Counted from the first letter of the stretch, positions 7,627 through 17,824 are shown. The stretch: DNA of 19,186 nucleotides from Paenarthrobacter nitroguajacolicus JCM 14115 (GCA_001313365.1 BBFS01000096.1:1-19186), one strand, 5' to 3'. Notes: generated from the letters alone by a model not told the origin. Made by a program: numbers and translations.

Positions 7627-8835
7627 TCACGCTTTCGGTGGGAGCAGCGTACGGTCTGCTGTTTCTGTGCGGCCTAGTGCGCGAAGTGCCAGCAGCGGAA
7701 ACAGGAGTACTGAGAGCATCCCTGCGCCTACGAGTGCCGAGGAAATTCCACTGCTGATGAACCCATGCTCCCGGCCAATGGTTGTCACGGCAACGATGAT
7801 TGGCAAAGCTGTGGCCCCCCCGAACAGCATGAGGGCCCGTTTGTCCGCTCGGGTGGAGCCGGGAGGCGAGGCGAGCAATGACGGGAGGCCTCGGATGATC
7901 AGCAATAGGGCAAGGAACAGCGGGACCATGGCCAGGGTCACGGGACTGGAGGTCAAGGCGCCCAGATCGAAATCAATGCCGGTATCGATGAAGAAGATGG
8001 GCACCAGGAAGCCAAAGGCGACGGCGTCGATCTTCGTCTCAATGACCTTCCGGTCTACTTCAGGAGCGCGCGCGATGGTGACTTTCCAGAGGACCCCCGG
8101 CGGCGAAGGCACCGAGCAGCATGTCGAGTCCCAGGACCATGCTGAGCACTACCAGCCCGCTAAGAATCAACAGGATGGAACGCATGGCGAATTGGCTGCT
8201 GGTATGCAGTGTGGCTGTGACTTGGGCATGGAACAGCGTGTGCCGCGCCTGGGAAGCAAGATAGATTGCCACACCAGTCAGGAGAACGAAGCCGAGAAGG
8301 ACACCTGATGCCACGCCCAGTTGTTTGCCACTGAAGAACAGCGAGATAGCAATCAACGGTCCAAACTCGCCGGCCGCGCCCAAGGCGGTTACTGCCACAC
8401 CGATCGGCGACTTGGAAGCGCCGGCGTCCCGGAGGATAGGCAGCAAAGCGCCTAAAGCCGTGGAGCACAAGGCAACTCCGATAATCACGGCGGCCTCCGG
8501 AGAGGGGACCAAGACGAAACCGGCCCCCCCAATGCCTGCGGCCAGGGAAATGACCCAGCCTGCGGAAGCGCGGTAAATGGGACGGCCGCGGATTGCCGTG
8601 AAATCGATCTCGTTGCCCGCTACGAAAAACAACATGGCCAGCCCGAAGTCAGCCAGAGTATCCGTGAAGGCGGTGGATTGCACCCATCCCAGGAGCTGGG
8701 ACCGAACAGGATGCCAAGAACAATTTCAAAGACAACGATCGGCACTTTGACCCAACGGTCAAGGAGCCGGGTGGCAATCGGTGCTACCACAGCCAGGACG
8801 GCGATGAGGACCAGTGACGTGGACAAGCCTTGCAT
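7627..8835 (-). CDS. CPA2-family cation:proton antiporter (KefB/NapA-like)
   Basis: This is a membrane protein of about 402 residues and some twelve hydrophobic segments, starting MQGLSTSLVLIAVLAVVAPI. Family landmarks are VPIVVFEIVLGILFGPS (TM2), FGLAMLFFVAGNEIDF (matching the FxxGxE pattern of CPA2 antiporters), AALGEFGPL-like VTALGAAGEFGPLIAISLFF, KIDAVAFGFLVPIFFIDTGI and ADKRALMLFGGATALPIIVA. It exchanges protons for sodium or potassium across the membrane. Where many members have ND, DD or QD in the ion-binding helix this one appears to read GE (AAGEFGP), which may alter ion preference. There are two compensating indels, a lost C near 8693 and a gained G near 8095 (GAFAAGVLWKV), so the length stays in frame. 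The start is supported by CGGAGG eight bases upstream. It is divergent from the RibD-type gene. Confidence 0.85.
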
Positions 8836-9048
8836 CGGCAGTGCCTCCGGTACCTCGGCTGCTTCAAGGAAAAGTACTCCAAAGCTACCGCCAGCTCTCT
8901 CCGTGCGCCAGAAGTCCTTCGCCGAAAGTCCTGGCCCTGAGCCACCGGATCCGGGTTCCGCAGGGAGCGGTGAAGCAGCATACTGATTCGAGGAAGACGC
9001 CACAGCACCGCGGCATCCGGCCGGGGGGGCCAGAAGAAGGAGTGCACC

Positions 9049-9667
9049 GTGGGAATCCTCACCGCTAACCTGTTCGTTACGCTTGACGGCGTCTACCAGG
9101 CACCCGGCGGCCTGAAGAAGACAGGGGGGGCGGTGGCTTCGAATTCGGAGGCTGGCAGGCAGCATATTTTGACGACGAGACAGGCGAAGCATCGGGGGGG
9201 CGGGGGGGATTGACCGCATGGACGCCTTGTTGCTTGGACGAAAAACCTACGACATCTTTGCGGGGGGGTTCTGGCCGCATCAGGAAGACCACATCGGTGA
9301 GACGTTCAACGCCTTACCCAAGTTTGTCGTCTCACAAACACTGACCCGCCCGGAATGGGAAGGCACCACTGCACTTGCGGAAGTCTCGGAGCTGTCTGAA
9401 GTGAAGGAGCGGTTCATGGATATCCATATGTTCGGCAGCGGACACCTTATTCGCTCGCTCCTGGAGGCTGACCTTCTCGACCGACTCAACCTTTTCCTTT
9501 ACCCGCTCACCTTCGGCTCGGGAAAGCGGTTGTTTGCCGACGGCTCGGGAGTCCCGGCGGCATTCCGTTTTGCGCAACCACCGCGGGCGTTCCCGAAAGG
9601 AGCGGTACTGCTCTCCTACGAGCGTGCCGGTGCGCCGATTACGGGCATCACCATCGGTCAGGACTAG
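9049..9667 (+). CDS. dihydrofolate reductase / RibD C-terminal family protein
   Basis: The protein begins (V)GILTANLFVTLDGVYQAPGG, the standard N-terminus of the RibD_C family. It then has GFEFGGWQ-like residues and DALLLGRKTYDIFAG near 9215-9265, PKFVVSQTL, DIHMFGSGHLIRSLLEADLL (nucleotide-binding turn GSGHL) and LFLYPLTFGSGKRLFADGS. Its size of about 205 residues fits these NADPH-dependent reductase-like proteins, whose substrate is usually unknown. The GTG start at 9049 follows AAGGAG with good spacing and gives the conserved N-terminus. The region 9110-9270 contains four G7 runs (9124, 9194, 9202, 9262) and at least one frame change there. It is convergent with the LigD polymerase gene, 27 bases apart, with no clear terminator between. 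Confidence 0.82.
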
Positions 9668-9694
9668 CCGCGCGTCTTCAGGTTTTGGGCAGCG

Positions 9695-10949
9695 TCAGGA
9701 AGCTGGCCGGCCGGGCCATTCCTTGCCCGCCCATGGGTCATAATCTGCGATGAGTTTCTCTTGGGGGGGCGGGCGCCTGTCTTCAGGGATGTGCTGAAGG
9801 TTTACCCGCACCCGATACCAAAGGGAACTCGATCCCCGCATCCCGTCGACAAGGACGTCGGCAGGGTGCAGCAGGGAAACAACGTCAGCGTACCGGGCCT
9901 TCCACTCATCGAGTGCTGCCTCGGCCTCGGGCTTGGTCTTGGTGCGGGCCACCTCGATCAGCGGCATCGTTGACATCCGGCGACCCGAGCCGTCGCCGCT
10001 CCTGGGCGCCTTCTCGGCCGGGCCCAGCTCGGCAGCCAGCGAAAGAAGCCCATCCAGCGAGCCGGCCGCGTCGTCGATTCCCGCGTGGGGGTCGCCAAGA
10101 TCCGAGAAACGCTCGGGTACTGAGTGGACGGTGAACTGTTCCGGGCGGGCGGAGCGCACGTCATTCCACGTGAGAGGGGTAGAGACGCGGGCGTCGGGAC
10201 GGGAACGGACAGAATAAGCCGAAGCTACGGTGCGGTCCTTGGCGTTCTGGTTGAAGTCAACGAATACGCTCTCCCCACGCTCTTCCTTCCACCATTTGGC
10301 GGTTGCCAGCCCGGGAGCACGGTTTTCCACTTCACGGGCAAGGGTCTCGGCGGCGAGCCGCACATCGCGATAAGACCACTGCGGTGCTATTCGGACCAGG
10401 ATATGGAGCCCCCCCCGGGAGCCGCTTGTCTTTGGCCACCCCACCAACCCGACATCATCCAGGACATCCTGTGCAACGTAGGCGGTGTCCACAATCCGGG
10501 ACCAGTCGACGCCGGGCATAGGGTCCAAATCCACCCGCAGTTCGTCCGGATGGTCAAGATCCTCCGCACGTACAGGGTGCGGGTTGAGGTCCAAGCATCC
10601 GAGATTCACCACCCACGCCAAGCCTGCGGCATCGCGGATGACCGTCTCCTCGGCGGAGGTGCCGGACGAGTAGTGGAGAGTTGCTGTGTCAATGAAGCCA
10701 GGATGGTTTTCAGGGACGCGCTTCTGGAAGAACGGTTCTGCGTCGATGCCTTGGGAAAGCGCTTGAGCACCATCGGACGGCCGCCGGCACCGCGTAGGGC
10801 CCCCCCTCTGCCACTGCGAGGTAGTAGTTCACCAGATCGAGCTTCGTCAGCCCGGGCCCGGGAAACACCACCTTGTCCGGATTGGAGATGCGGACCTCGC
10901 TGCCGGCAATGTCGAGGATCTCTGCCGGGGGGGACTTCGACGGGTTCAT
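9695..10949 (-). CDS. ligD: LigD polymerase (primase-polymerase) domain protein
   Basis: The start is MNPSKSPPAEILDIAGSEVR, then ISNPDKVVFPGPGLTKLDLV, the usual LigD-Pol beginning. RVDLDPMPGVDW near 10510-10540 gives the DxD metal site of the archaeo-eukaryotic primase fold. KTSGSRGGLHILVRIAPQ holds the SGSRG nucleotide-binding motif, followed by WWKEERGESVFVDFNQNAKDR-type residues. The C-terminal extension (RVNLQHIPEDRRPP, ADYDPWAGKEWPG) is typical of stand-alone actinobacterial LigD-Pol proteins. It makes short fills, including ribonucleotides, during non-homologous end joining with Ku and a ligase, neither of which lies here. About 415 residues; no ligase or phosphoesterase domain. Frame breaks occur near 10720-10800 and 10620-10680. 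No strong Shine-Dalgarno sequence precedes ATG 10949. Confidence 0.85.
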
Positions 10950-11104
10950 GCGGCCACGCTAGCAACCAATGGCCCTCCCAGCCAGAGCCACGTTCAACGG
11001 AAAGGCATAAAAGGACTCCAACCTGGAGGCACAAATTCTGCAACTGGCTTTAAAAATATAAGTAGGTATGGTGTTGTCATATCGAAAATATAGAGGAGTG
11101 GAAA
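10950..11104. promoter_or_regulatory. divergent intergenic region with AT-rich promoter-like stretch
   Basis: The segment lies between the divergent LigD and small basic protein genes. From about 11048 to 11095 it is strikingly AT-rich for this window (GGCTTTAAAAATATAAGTAG, then TTGTCATATCGAAAATATAG) and ends in GAGGAG just before ATG 11105. It must hold the promoter of the downstream gene, but no -35/-10 pair with normal spacing is convincing. Confidence 0.4.
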
Positions 11105-11239
11105 ATGTCCGGTAAATCACCCAGCGGCGCCAAGTCGAAGAAGACAGGGAAGACTATTCTGGAAAAGCGGGCCGAAAAGAGGGCAAAAGCTGAGGGCAGC
11201 GAAAACCTCTTGTCCAAACCGAGGAAAAACCAGCGGTAG
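11105..11239 (+). CDS. small basic lysine-rich conserved protein (44 aa)
   Basis: This is a complete 44-residue frame, MSGKSPSGAKSKKTGKTILE followed by KRAEKRAKAEGSENLLSKPR and KNQR. It is preceded by GAGGAG eight bases upstream and by an AT-rich promoter-like region, which supports a real, possibly strongly expressed gene. About a third of the residues are Lys or Arg, and the centre (KTILEKRAEKRAKAE) looks helical, so nucleic-acid or ribosome contact is possible but not shown. Similar short proteins occur in Arthrobacter relatives as hypothetical proteins (recollection, not searched). No indels are seen. The next gene begins 34 bases later on the same strand. Confidence 0.7.
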   Translation: MSGKSPSGAKSKKTGKTILEKRAEKRAKAEGSENLLSKPRKNQR

Positions 11240-11273
11240 GGCGGCCACCAGCAGCAGAACGGAAATTTAAAAC

Positions 11274-11624
11274 ATGCGGCAATTAGTCTCTGCGCTCATT
11301 ATTCCTGCCCGCCTCAATGAGCAAATTCGAGTGGAACGCATTGAGGCCGCCATGGCAATACAACAGTCACTCGTGGAGGGAAACGTTGAAGCAATTTCCG
11401 GCCGTGGCTGGCACGTTCTCCTGAACGACCAGGCAGTTCACATTCCTTTGCCTCTGAACCCGCGTGCCGAGGTCTTGATACGGGAAGCGGGCACTCCCAT
11501 GGACGACACCGTCAGTGGCACTGCCGTTTTCCTCGGTCACGGCAGCAGCGGGACCGCCGCGGACGTGCCGAGTCATCTGTTGAGTCTGGCGGAGCGCCTG
11601 TTCGAGACCCGGCTGGCAGCTTAA
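11274..11624 (+). CDS. DUF3846-like hypothetical protein
   Basis: A single frame encodes 116 residues: VSALIIPARLNEQIRVERIE, then a central part with EAISGRGWHVLLND, then PLPLNPRAEVLIREAGTP and a C-terminal GTAVFLGHGSSGTAADVPSH. The N-terminal strand (ALIIP), the LNPRA box and the late GxAVFLG strand resemble DUF3846, a small actinobacterial and phage-associated domain of unknown function. It has no signal peptide or membrane segment. The ribosome-binding site is weak (ACGGAAA). It may share a transcript with the preceding small gene; poxB follows after 90 bases. No indels are seen. The family assignment is tentative. Confidence 0.6.
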   Translation: MRQLVSALIIPARLNEQIRVERIEAAMAIQQSLVEGNVEAISGRGWHVLLNDQAVHIPLPLNPRAEVLIREAGTPMDDTVSGTAVFLGHGSSGTAADVPSHLLSLAERLFETRLAA

Positions 11625-11714
11625 GCAGAGGGCCTTCACAGGTGGGGGGGACGGGACGGGCCGACTATATTGGCCCTGTCAGCCCAACACCACCATTGAG
11701 GGAGCCTGCACACT

Positions 11715-13478
11715 ATGGCCAAGGAACTTGCCACCCAACTCATCGAACAACTCCAGGCTGCCGGCGTGCAGCGGATCTACGGAATCGTCGGCGACAGCTT
11801 GAATCCAATTGTGGACGCCGTCCGGCAAACTGGAGGCTCCAAGAAGGGCGGCATCGACTGGATCCATGTGCGCCATGAGGAGGCGGCCGCATTTGCTGCC
11901 GCTGCAGAGGCTCAGTTGACGGGAAAATTGGCGGTCTGCGCGGGCTCATGCGGACCCGGAAATCTGCACCTGATCAATGGGCTGTACGACGCCAACCGCA
12001 CTGGAGCCCCCGGTGCTTGCCATCGCTTCGCACATCCCCCAGCAAGCAGATTGGCAGCGGATTCTTCCAGGAAACTCATCCGGACCGGCTCTTCAACGAG
12101 TGCTCCGTGTATTCGGAGATGATTAGTACGGCCGAGCAAGCACCGCGGGTCATGCACAGCGCCATCCAGAACGCTGTAGGCCTCGGGGGAGTCGCAGTTG
12201 TCACTCTTCCCGGCGACATCGCCGGGCTTGAAGCTACGGCACCGACCCCCCATTGCCGGCCGCCTTCCGTCCGGCGGCCTGGTGCCTGATCCAGCCAGCG
12301 TCAGGGAACTCGCTGACGCCATTAACGACGCCGGCAAGGTGGCTATTTTCGCCGGTGCCGGCGTCGAAGGCTCGCATGACGAACTGATCGCCCTGGCAGA
12401 ATTGATAAACGCACCAATAGGCCACTCCCTGAGGGGCAAGGACTTCGTCCAGTACGACAACCCTTTTGACATCGGAATGACCGGGCTGCTCGGTTATGGA
12501 GCTGCGGCCGAGGGTATTGAAGACGCGGATCTGCTGATCCTGCTCGGCACTGACTTTCCCTACGACCAGTTCCTGCCGGACACCCGCACGGCTCAGGTTG
12601 ACAGGGCCGCACAGCGGCTGGGGGGGAGGCGGACCGACGTCGACATAGCAGTCCATGGCGACGTACGCCCCACCTTGACGGCTTTGCTGCCTTTGGTGAA
12701 GCCGAAGAAGAGCCGACGTTTCCTTGACCAGATGCTGAAGAAGCATGACCGCCTGATGAACAAAGCCGTGGGAGCTTACACCCGCAAAGTGGAGAAGAAG
12801 CAGCCAATCCACCCCCCCGAATACGCGGCGTCGCTGCTGGACCAGGTTGCGGCGGAGGACGCCATCTTCACGGCTGATACCGGCATGTGCAACGTCTGGA
12901 CTGCGCGTTACATCAACCCGCTGGGCACCCGTCGCTGATCGGCTCGTTCCTCCACGGATCCATGGCGAACGCCCTTCCGCACGCCATTGGTGCGCAGGTG
13001 GCCTACCCCCCCGGGCGACAGGTGGTTTCCGTGTCAGGCGACGGCGGCTATCCATGTTGATGGGTGAACTCATTACAGTTGCCGCACACAAGCTACCCGT
13101 GAATGTGGTGGTGTTCAACAACTCCACGCTCGGCATGGTCAAGCTTGAAATGTTGGTTGACGGGCTGCCCGACTTCGGAGTGGACGTTCCGGACGCCAAC
13201 TACGCAGAGGTGGCCAAAGCCTGGGGTTCCATGCCGTGCGCGTCACGGATCCGGCGGACATCGAGGCAGCGTACCGGGCGGCTTTTGCGCACCCCCCCGG
13301 CCCGTCCTTGGTGGAGCTCATCACCGACCCAATGCCCTGTCCATCCCGCCGAAAATTTCGGGGGTCGCAGGTTATTGGATTCGCTACAGCCATGTCCAAG
13401 GTGGTTCTTAACCGCGGTGCCGGGGGGGAGGCTGTCAGCATGGCGCGAAGCAACCTGCGGAACATTCCTCGGCGGTAG
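11715..13478 (+). CDS. poxB: PoxB-type thiamine diphosphate-dependent pyruvate oxidase / dehydrogenase (quinone)
   Basis: The N-terminus [20 protein letters not shown] and the next residues [15 protein letters not shown], then [20 protein letters not shown] with the catalytic-type Glu, mark the ThDP pyrimidine domain. [20 protein letters not shown] and [16 protein letters not shown] form the central FAD-associated domain. VVSVSGDGG...[15 protein letters not shown] then [15 protein letters not shown] is the GDG-NN cofactor motif of the pyrophosphate domain. The order and [16 protein letters not shown] boxes match PoxB, which decarboxylates pyruvate to acetate and CO2 and passes electrons to quinone. 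About 580 residues. At least five frame changes (near 12005, 12250, 12935, 13050, 13225, 13335) are reading artefacts; several C7 runs add one Pro each (IHPPEY, YPPGRQ, AHPPGP). ATG 11715 follows GAGGGAG. Its stop abuts the convergent UvrA stop. Confidence 0.9.
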
Positions 13479-16034
13479 TTACCTCCGCCGGGTAACAGCA
13501 GCGAGGTAGGGCGCTGTCCGGCTTGTTCGGGAACGCGCGACGACGGCTGGCGGGCCTGCGACCATGATCTCGCCGCCGGCGTCGCCACCGCCGGGACCCA
13601 AATCGATCACCCAGTCGGCGCCTGCTACGACGTCCATCTCGTGTTCCACCACGATGACCGTGTTTCCGGCGTCCACCAGCTTGTGCAACTGGGCCATCAG
13701 GAGTTGGACGTCGGCCGGGTGTAATCCAGTAGTGGGCTCATCCAGCAGATAAAGGGTGTGGCCACGCTGGATGCGCTGCAGCTCGGTGGCGAGTTTGATG
13801 CGCTGGGCCTCGCCGCCGGAAAGCTCGGTGGCCGGCTGGCCCAGGCGGAGGTATCCCAAGCCCACCTCGCGAAGGGTTTGGAGACTGCGGGCAACGCCGG
13901 GAAGATCAGCCAGGAATTCGGAAGCCGCGTTCACTGTCATGCCCAGGACGTCGGCAATATTGTGTCCACGATAGGTTACTTCCAGGGTTTCGGGATTGAA
14001 CCGCGAACCGTGGCATTCGGGGCAGGGACCGTAACTCCCGGGGGAGGAACAGTAGTTCCACTGCCACGAACCCTTCTCCGAGGCAGGTCTCGCAACGGCC
14101 GCCGGCCACATTGAAGGAGAACCGGCCAGCCCCCCCGAAGCCACGGGCACGGGCTTCCTCAGTGGCTGCGAACTCCTTCCGACTCCGTCAAAGAGCCCGG
14201 TGTAGGTGGCCAGGTTGGAGCGAGGGGTCCGCCCGATGGGCTTCTGGTCCACCTTGACGAGCCGGTCGAGCTGGTGGAGCCCGGATACCAGGCCCACAGT
14301 GTTCGCCTCGTGCGCATCGTCTCCTTCGGGGGTGCAGCTCGGCCCCCCCGACAACCTCGGCGAGAACGTGGCTGACCAGGGAAGACTTACCCGAGCCGGA
14401 CACGCCAGTCACCGCCGTGAGCACGCCTAACGGGAACTCAGCCTCCAAGTCCCGAAGGTTGTGACGGTTAATGTTCTGAAGCTTGAGCCACTCGTTCGGC
14501 TGGCGGGGTTCTTTTGATGGACGGGTCTCTTTGGGTGGATTCGGGTTGTGGCTGTCAGGGAACAGGAACGGCCGCGTGATGGAATCCTGTACGTCAGCAA
14601 GTCCTGCCACGGGACCGCTGTACAGGACCTGCCCTCCGCCATCGCCCGCGTGGGGTCCGACATCGACAAGCCAATCGGCTGCCTTAACGAAGTCCATGTT
14701 GTGCTCCACCACGAACACAGAGTTGCCTGAGCTCTTGAGCTGGTCCAGCACAGCGAGGAGCGGCTCGGCATCGGCCGGGTGCAGTCCTGCAGATGGTTCA
14801 TCAAGCACGTATATGACGCCGAAAAGCCCGGAACGCAGCTGGGTGGCGATCCTGAGGCGTTGCATCTCGCCGGGAGAGAGGGTTGGTGTTGGACGACCCA
14901 GCGCGAGGTAACCCAGGCCCAGATCCAAAAGCACCGTGACCCGGTTTAGTAAGTCGCGGGTAATGGCGACGGCCACCTCGTTGGTTTCACCGGAGGTCCC
15001 GGTCCGTGATGCTGTGCCGGCGGCCGTCAATTCCGTGGTGGGGCGGATGATGTTGGCCAGGTCGGTCATCGGCAGCGCGTTGAGCTCAGCGATGGTCTTG
15101 CCGGCGAAGGTCACAGCCAGTGCTTCCGGCCGGAGCCCGCTGCCGCCACATTGCGGGCAGCGCCCGCTTTCCATGAAGCGCAGCACCCTGTCACGCATCG
15201 TCGTGCTTTTCGAGTCTGCAAGGGTGTGGAGCACATAGCTTTTGGCGCTCCAGAACCGGCCCTTGTAGGGCTTGGCGACGCGGTCCCGTTGCGGCGTTAC
15301 TTCCACTACGGGCTGTTCTTCGGTGAAGAGGATCCAGTCGCGGTCCTTCCTGGGGAGCTTCCTCCATGGCGTGTCGACGTCGTAACCAAGATGCGTGAGG
15401 ATGTCGCGGAGATTCTTGCCTTGCCAAGCCCCGGGCCACGCGGCGATGGCACCCTCACGGATGCTGAGGGACGGGTCGGGAACCAAGGACTCTTCCGTGA
15501 CCGTGTGGGCGACTCCCAGTCCGTGGCACTCGGGGCAAGCACCGGCGGAAGTGTTGGGGGGGAGAAGGCGTCGGAGTCCAATGGCCGCGCCCCCCCTTCC
15601 GGATAGCTCCCGGCTCGTGAGAAGAGCATTCGCAGGGAATTGGACAGCGTAGTCAGAGTGCCAACGCTGGAACGGGCGGTGGCCGTTCCCCCCCGGCGCT
15701 GTTGGAGGGCGACGGCGGGTGGCAGCCCTGTGATCGCTTCCACCTTGGGATTGTGGCCCTGTTGGATGAGGCGCCGCGCGTACGGGGGGGCCACGGACTC
15801 GAAGTAGCGGCGCTGGGCTTCGGCAAAGATCGTGCCGAACGCCAGGGACGATTTCCCGGATCCTGAAACTCCTGTGAAGGCGACAATTGCATCACGGGGC
15901 ACGTCCACGTCCACGTTACGGAGGTTGTTCTCGCGGGCTCCTCGGACCCTGACGAACCCATCCTCAGTGTCGGCAGACTGTGCTGACCCTTGGGTGGAAG
16001 CTTGGTGCCGGGCAATTGTCAGTTTGCTGTCCAT
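13479..16034 (-). CDS. uvrA: UvrA paralogue (excinuclease ABC subunit A-like), lacking the UvrB-binding domain
   Basis: The protein has two ABC ATPase halves. The first shows [20 protein letters not shown] (Walker A) near residue 47, [15 protein letters not shown] (signature) and [16 protein letters not shown] (Walker B). The second shows [35 protein letters not shown] and [17 protein letters not shown]. Cys clusters typical of UvrA zinc modules appear ([38 protein letters not shown]). After [13 protein letters not shown] the chain goes directly to the DSDAFSP/CxxC region, so the UvrB-binding insertion of true UvrA appears absent; the total of about 850 codons is also short of the usual ~940-960. 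Such paralogues, including DrrC, are linked to DNA-binding drug tolerance. There are at least five frame breaks (about 15540, 14330, 14181, 14045-14130). The start at ATG 16034 is uncertain, with only a weak ribosome-binding site. Confidence 0.87.
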
Positions 16035-16194
16035 TGGAACGACTCTATCCGGCGCCAGTAACCAACGCGATTCGCTGTGGCCATGTGGGGAACTTGCCAG
16101 GCGGTCCCATAACCTTTTGTCCGGGGGCGTTCGCGCTGCCTTGAAAGTTTCATTGTGAATCTTTCGCTTGATTGTCTCGTTGGGGGGAAGACTC

Positions 16195-17824
16195 GTGATC
16201 AGAAAAATAGTGTCCGCCTGGTTCCTCGCCGCAACTCTGGCGGCATCGTCGCTGGTGTTCGCGGTTCCAGCAGAGGCGGGCCCGCAGGTGTACAACCCCC
16301 TGTCAGCGGCTCAGTGCCGGGCAGGTGAAGTTCCCGTCATACGCGGCCAATCGTGTCACGTTCGCCACTGCGACAGACCGCTCACAGTCGGCTGTTGTCA
16401 TCACGGGTTGTGTACGGGCGGGGGGGAGCGGGTACGCACAGGAGTGGCAAACCACCGGGTTCGCCGGTTCCAAGGGGGTTCTCGGCGCAGAACCTGGCGT
16501 GGGAAGACACTTGGAAGTCTCCCACCGGAAGCTTCAGTTTCACGGAGGCCTTGGGCCGGTCCAATCCGGGGGGGACCGCGTTGAAGTACTACACAGTGAA
16601 TCCCAATTCCCGCTGGGGAGGTGAACATGGACCCACCTATAACCAGTATTTCGAGGGGGGGCTGGGCGGCGAATCCGACGAGAACCTTTGGACATACATG
16701 AATCAAGGGTTCTACGAGCATGCCGCGGTGATCAACTGGAACCGGTACCCGGACATGCCTACTGTCCAGGGGGGGGCGTCCTATGCCATCTTCTTCCACG
16801 CCGGCAACGTCCCGAGCGCTGGCTGCATTTCAACGCACTTGGGGACCGTAACCCAACTCCTGAAGACGAACCGGCCCGGTGACCGCATCATCATGGGCGC
16901 CGTGGACGACGTCTTTACTCCCTACAGCAGCTCACCGTTCGGGGGGGCAATCACCAACAAGTACGCCGCAATCGGTGGGCCCGCCTACGCCGGTGATCCC
17001 ATCAGCAACGAGATGTATGGCCTCAAAAATGGTGGAGCCGGCCAAGCTTTCCAATATGGCTCCATCTATCACTCGCCGCTGTCCGGCACCTACTTCAGCA
17101 CAGGAGTGATACGCGGCAAGTGGGGGGTTCAACAGGCTTTGAAAACGGATTCCTCGGTTACCCGGCGTCCGATGAGATACGGATGACCCGGGGGGGGCCT
17201 TGGGCCAGGCCTATCAGAACGGATCCATCTACTGGGGGGGCGGCAGCACAGGGGCGCACGTCAGTATGGGTGCCATCCGTGCTGCGTGGGGGGGTGCCGC
17301 CGGGTACGAAAGAGGCTACGTCGGCTACCCAACCACGGATGAGATATCCGGCATGGCCAAAGGCGGCATCGGTCAAGCATACGAAGGTGGCTCAATCTAC
17401 TTCACGCCGGCAACCGGAGCACACGTCAGTACTGGCTTGATCCGCCGCAAATGGGCCTCCCTCGGCTACGAGGCGGGGGATTTTGGGGGTACCCGCTCAC
17501 GGACGAAATCCGAGGCATGGTGAACGGTGGCGTCGGACAGGCGTACGAAAACGGGTCCATCTACTACTCGCCTGCCAGCGGCGCACACCTCAGCATGGGT
17601 GCGATTCGCAACCTCTGGGCCAGCACGGGTTCGAGAAGGGCAAGCTCGGTTACCCGATCTCCGATGAGTACGTTTCAGCCGGCACCGTCATGCAGGACTA
17701 CCAGGGAGGTAGCATCAGCTGGTTCGGTTCCAGTGGCAAGGTCAGCTTCAGATCCAGCTACCCATGTCGCCCTGGAGAAGTCGACGCGTCACCTGATCAA
17801 GAAAACCTGAACCGGCGGCAGTAA
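16195..17824 (+). CDS. secreted L,D-transpeptidase (YkuD-like) protein with C-terminal LGFP repeats
   Basis: The GTG start at 16195 gives MIRKIVSAWFLAATLAASSL and a clear signal peptide, cleaved after AEA (about residue 28). An exported region follows, with NVPSAGCIS inside SYAIFFHAGNVPSAGCISTH near 16780-16840. This is the His and SxGC catalytic pattern of YkuD-type L,D-transpeptidases, which cross-link peptidoglycan or attach proteins to it. The C-terminal ~270 residues are LGFP repeats (GYPASDE, GYPTTDE, GYPLTDE, GYPISDE), a module thought to bind the actinobacterial cell wall. Frame changes occur near 16330, 16430, 16480, 17125, 17190, 17480 and 17630; the last makes the exact C-terminus (FRSSYP...NRRQ) unsure. 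An ATG at 16168 is possible, but the GTG sits directly before the signal peptide and behind GGGGAAG. The gene lies divergent from the UvrA gene across a 160-base gap. Confidence 0.82.
16951..17750 (+). repeat. five tandem LGFP-type repeats (~54 codons each)
   Basis: Once frames are joined, about five units of roughly 160-170 bases encode GxxGYPxSDE...GGxGQAYxNGSIYxxPxSGAHxSxGxIRxxW. They begin near 16951 (degenerate, AIGGPAYAGDPISNE), 17125, 17290, 17455 and 17628 (truncated). The conserved DNA words ggccaggc/ggtcaagc and tccatctact recur at the same spacing. The last unit lacks the closing IRxxW. The middle units are most alike, suggesting duplication within the gene. Confidence 0.8.

Noticed and set aside
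7406..8308. 300-codon plus-strand frame opposite the antiporter
   Set aside because: It is antisense to clear transmembrane segments of a CPA2 antiporter and has an implausible residue composition.
16951..17750. CRISPR array or DNA satellite for the ~165-base periodicity
   Set aside because: The period matches protein-level LGFP repeats in a secreted protein; there are no short identical repeats with unique spacers.
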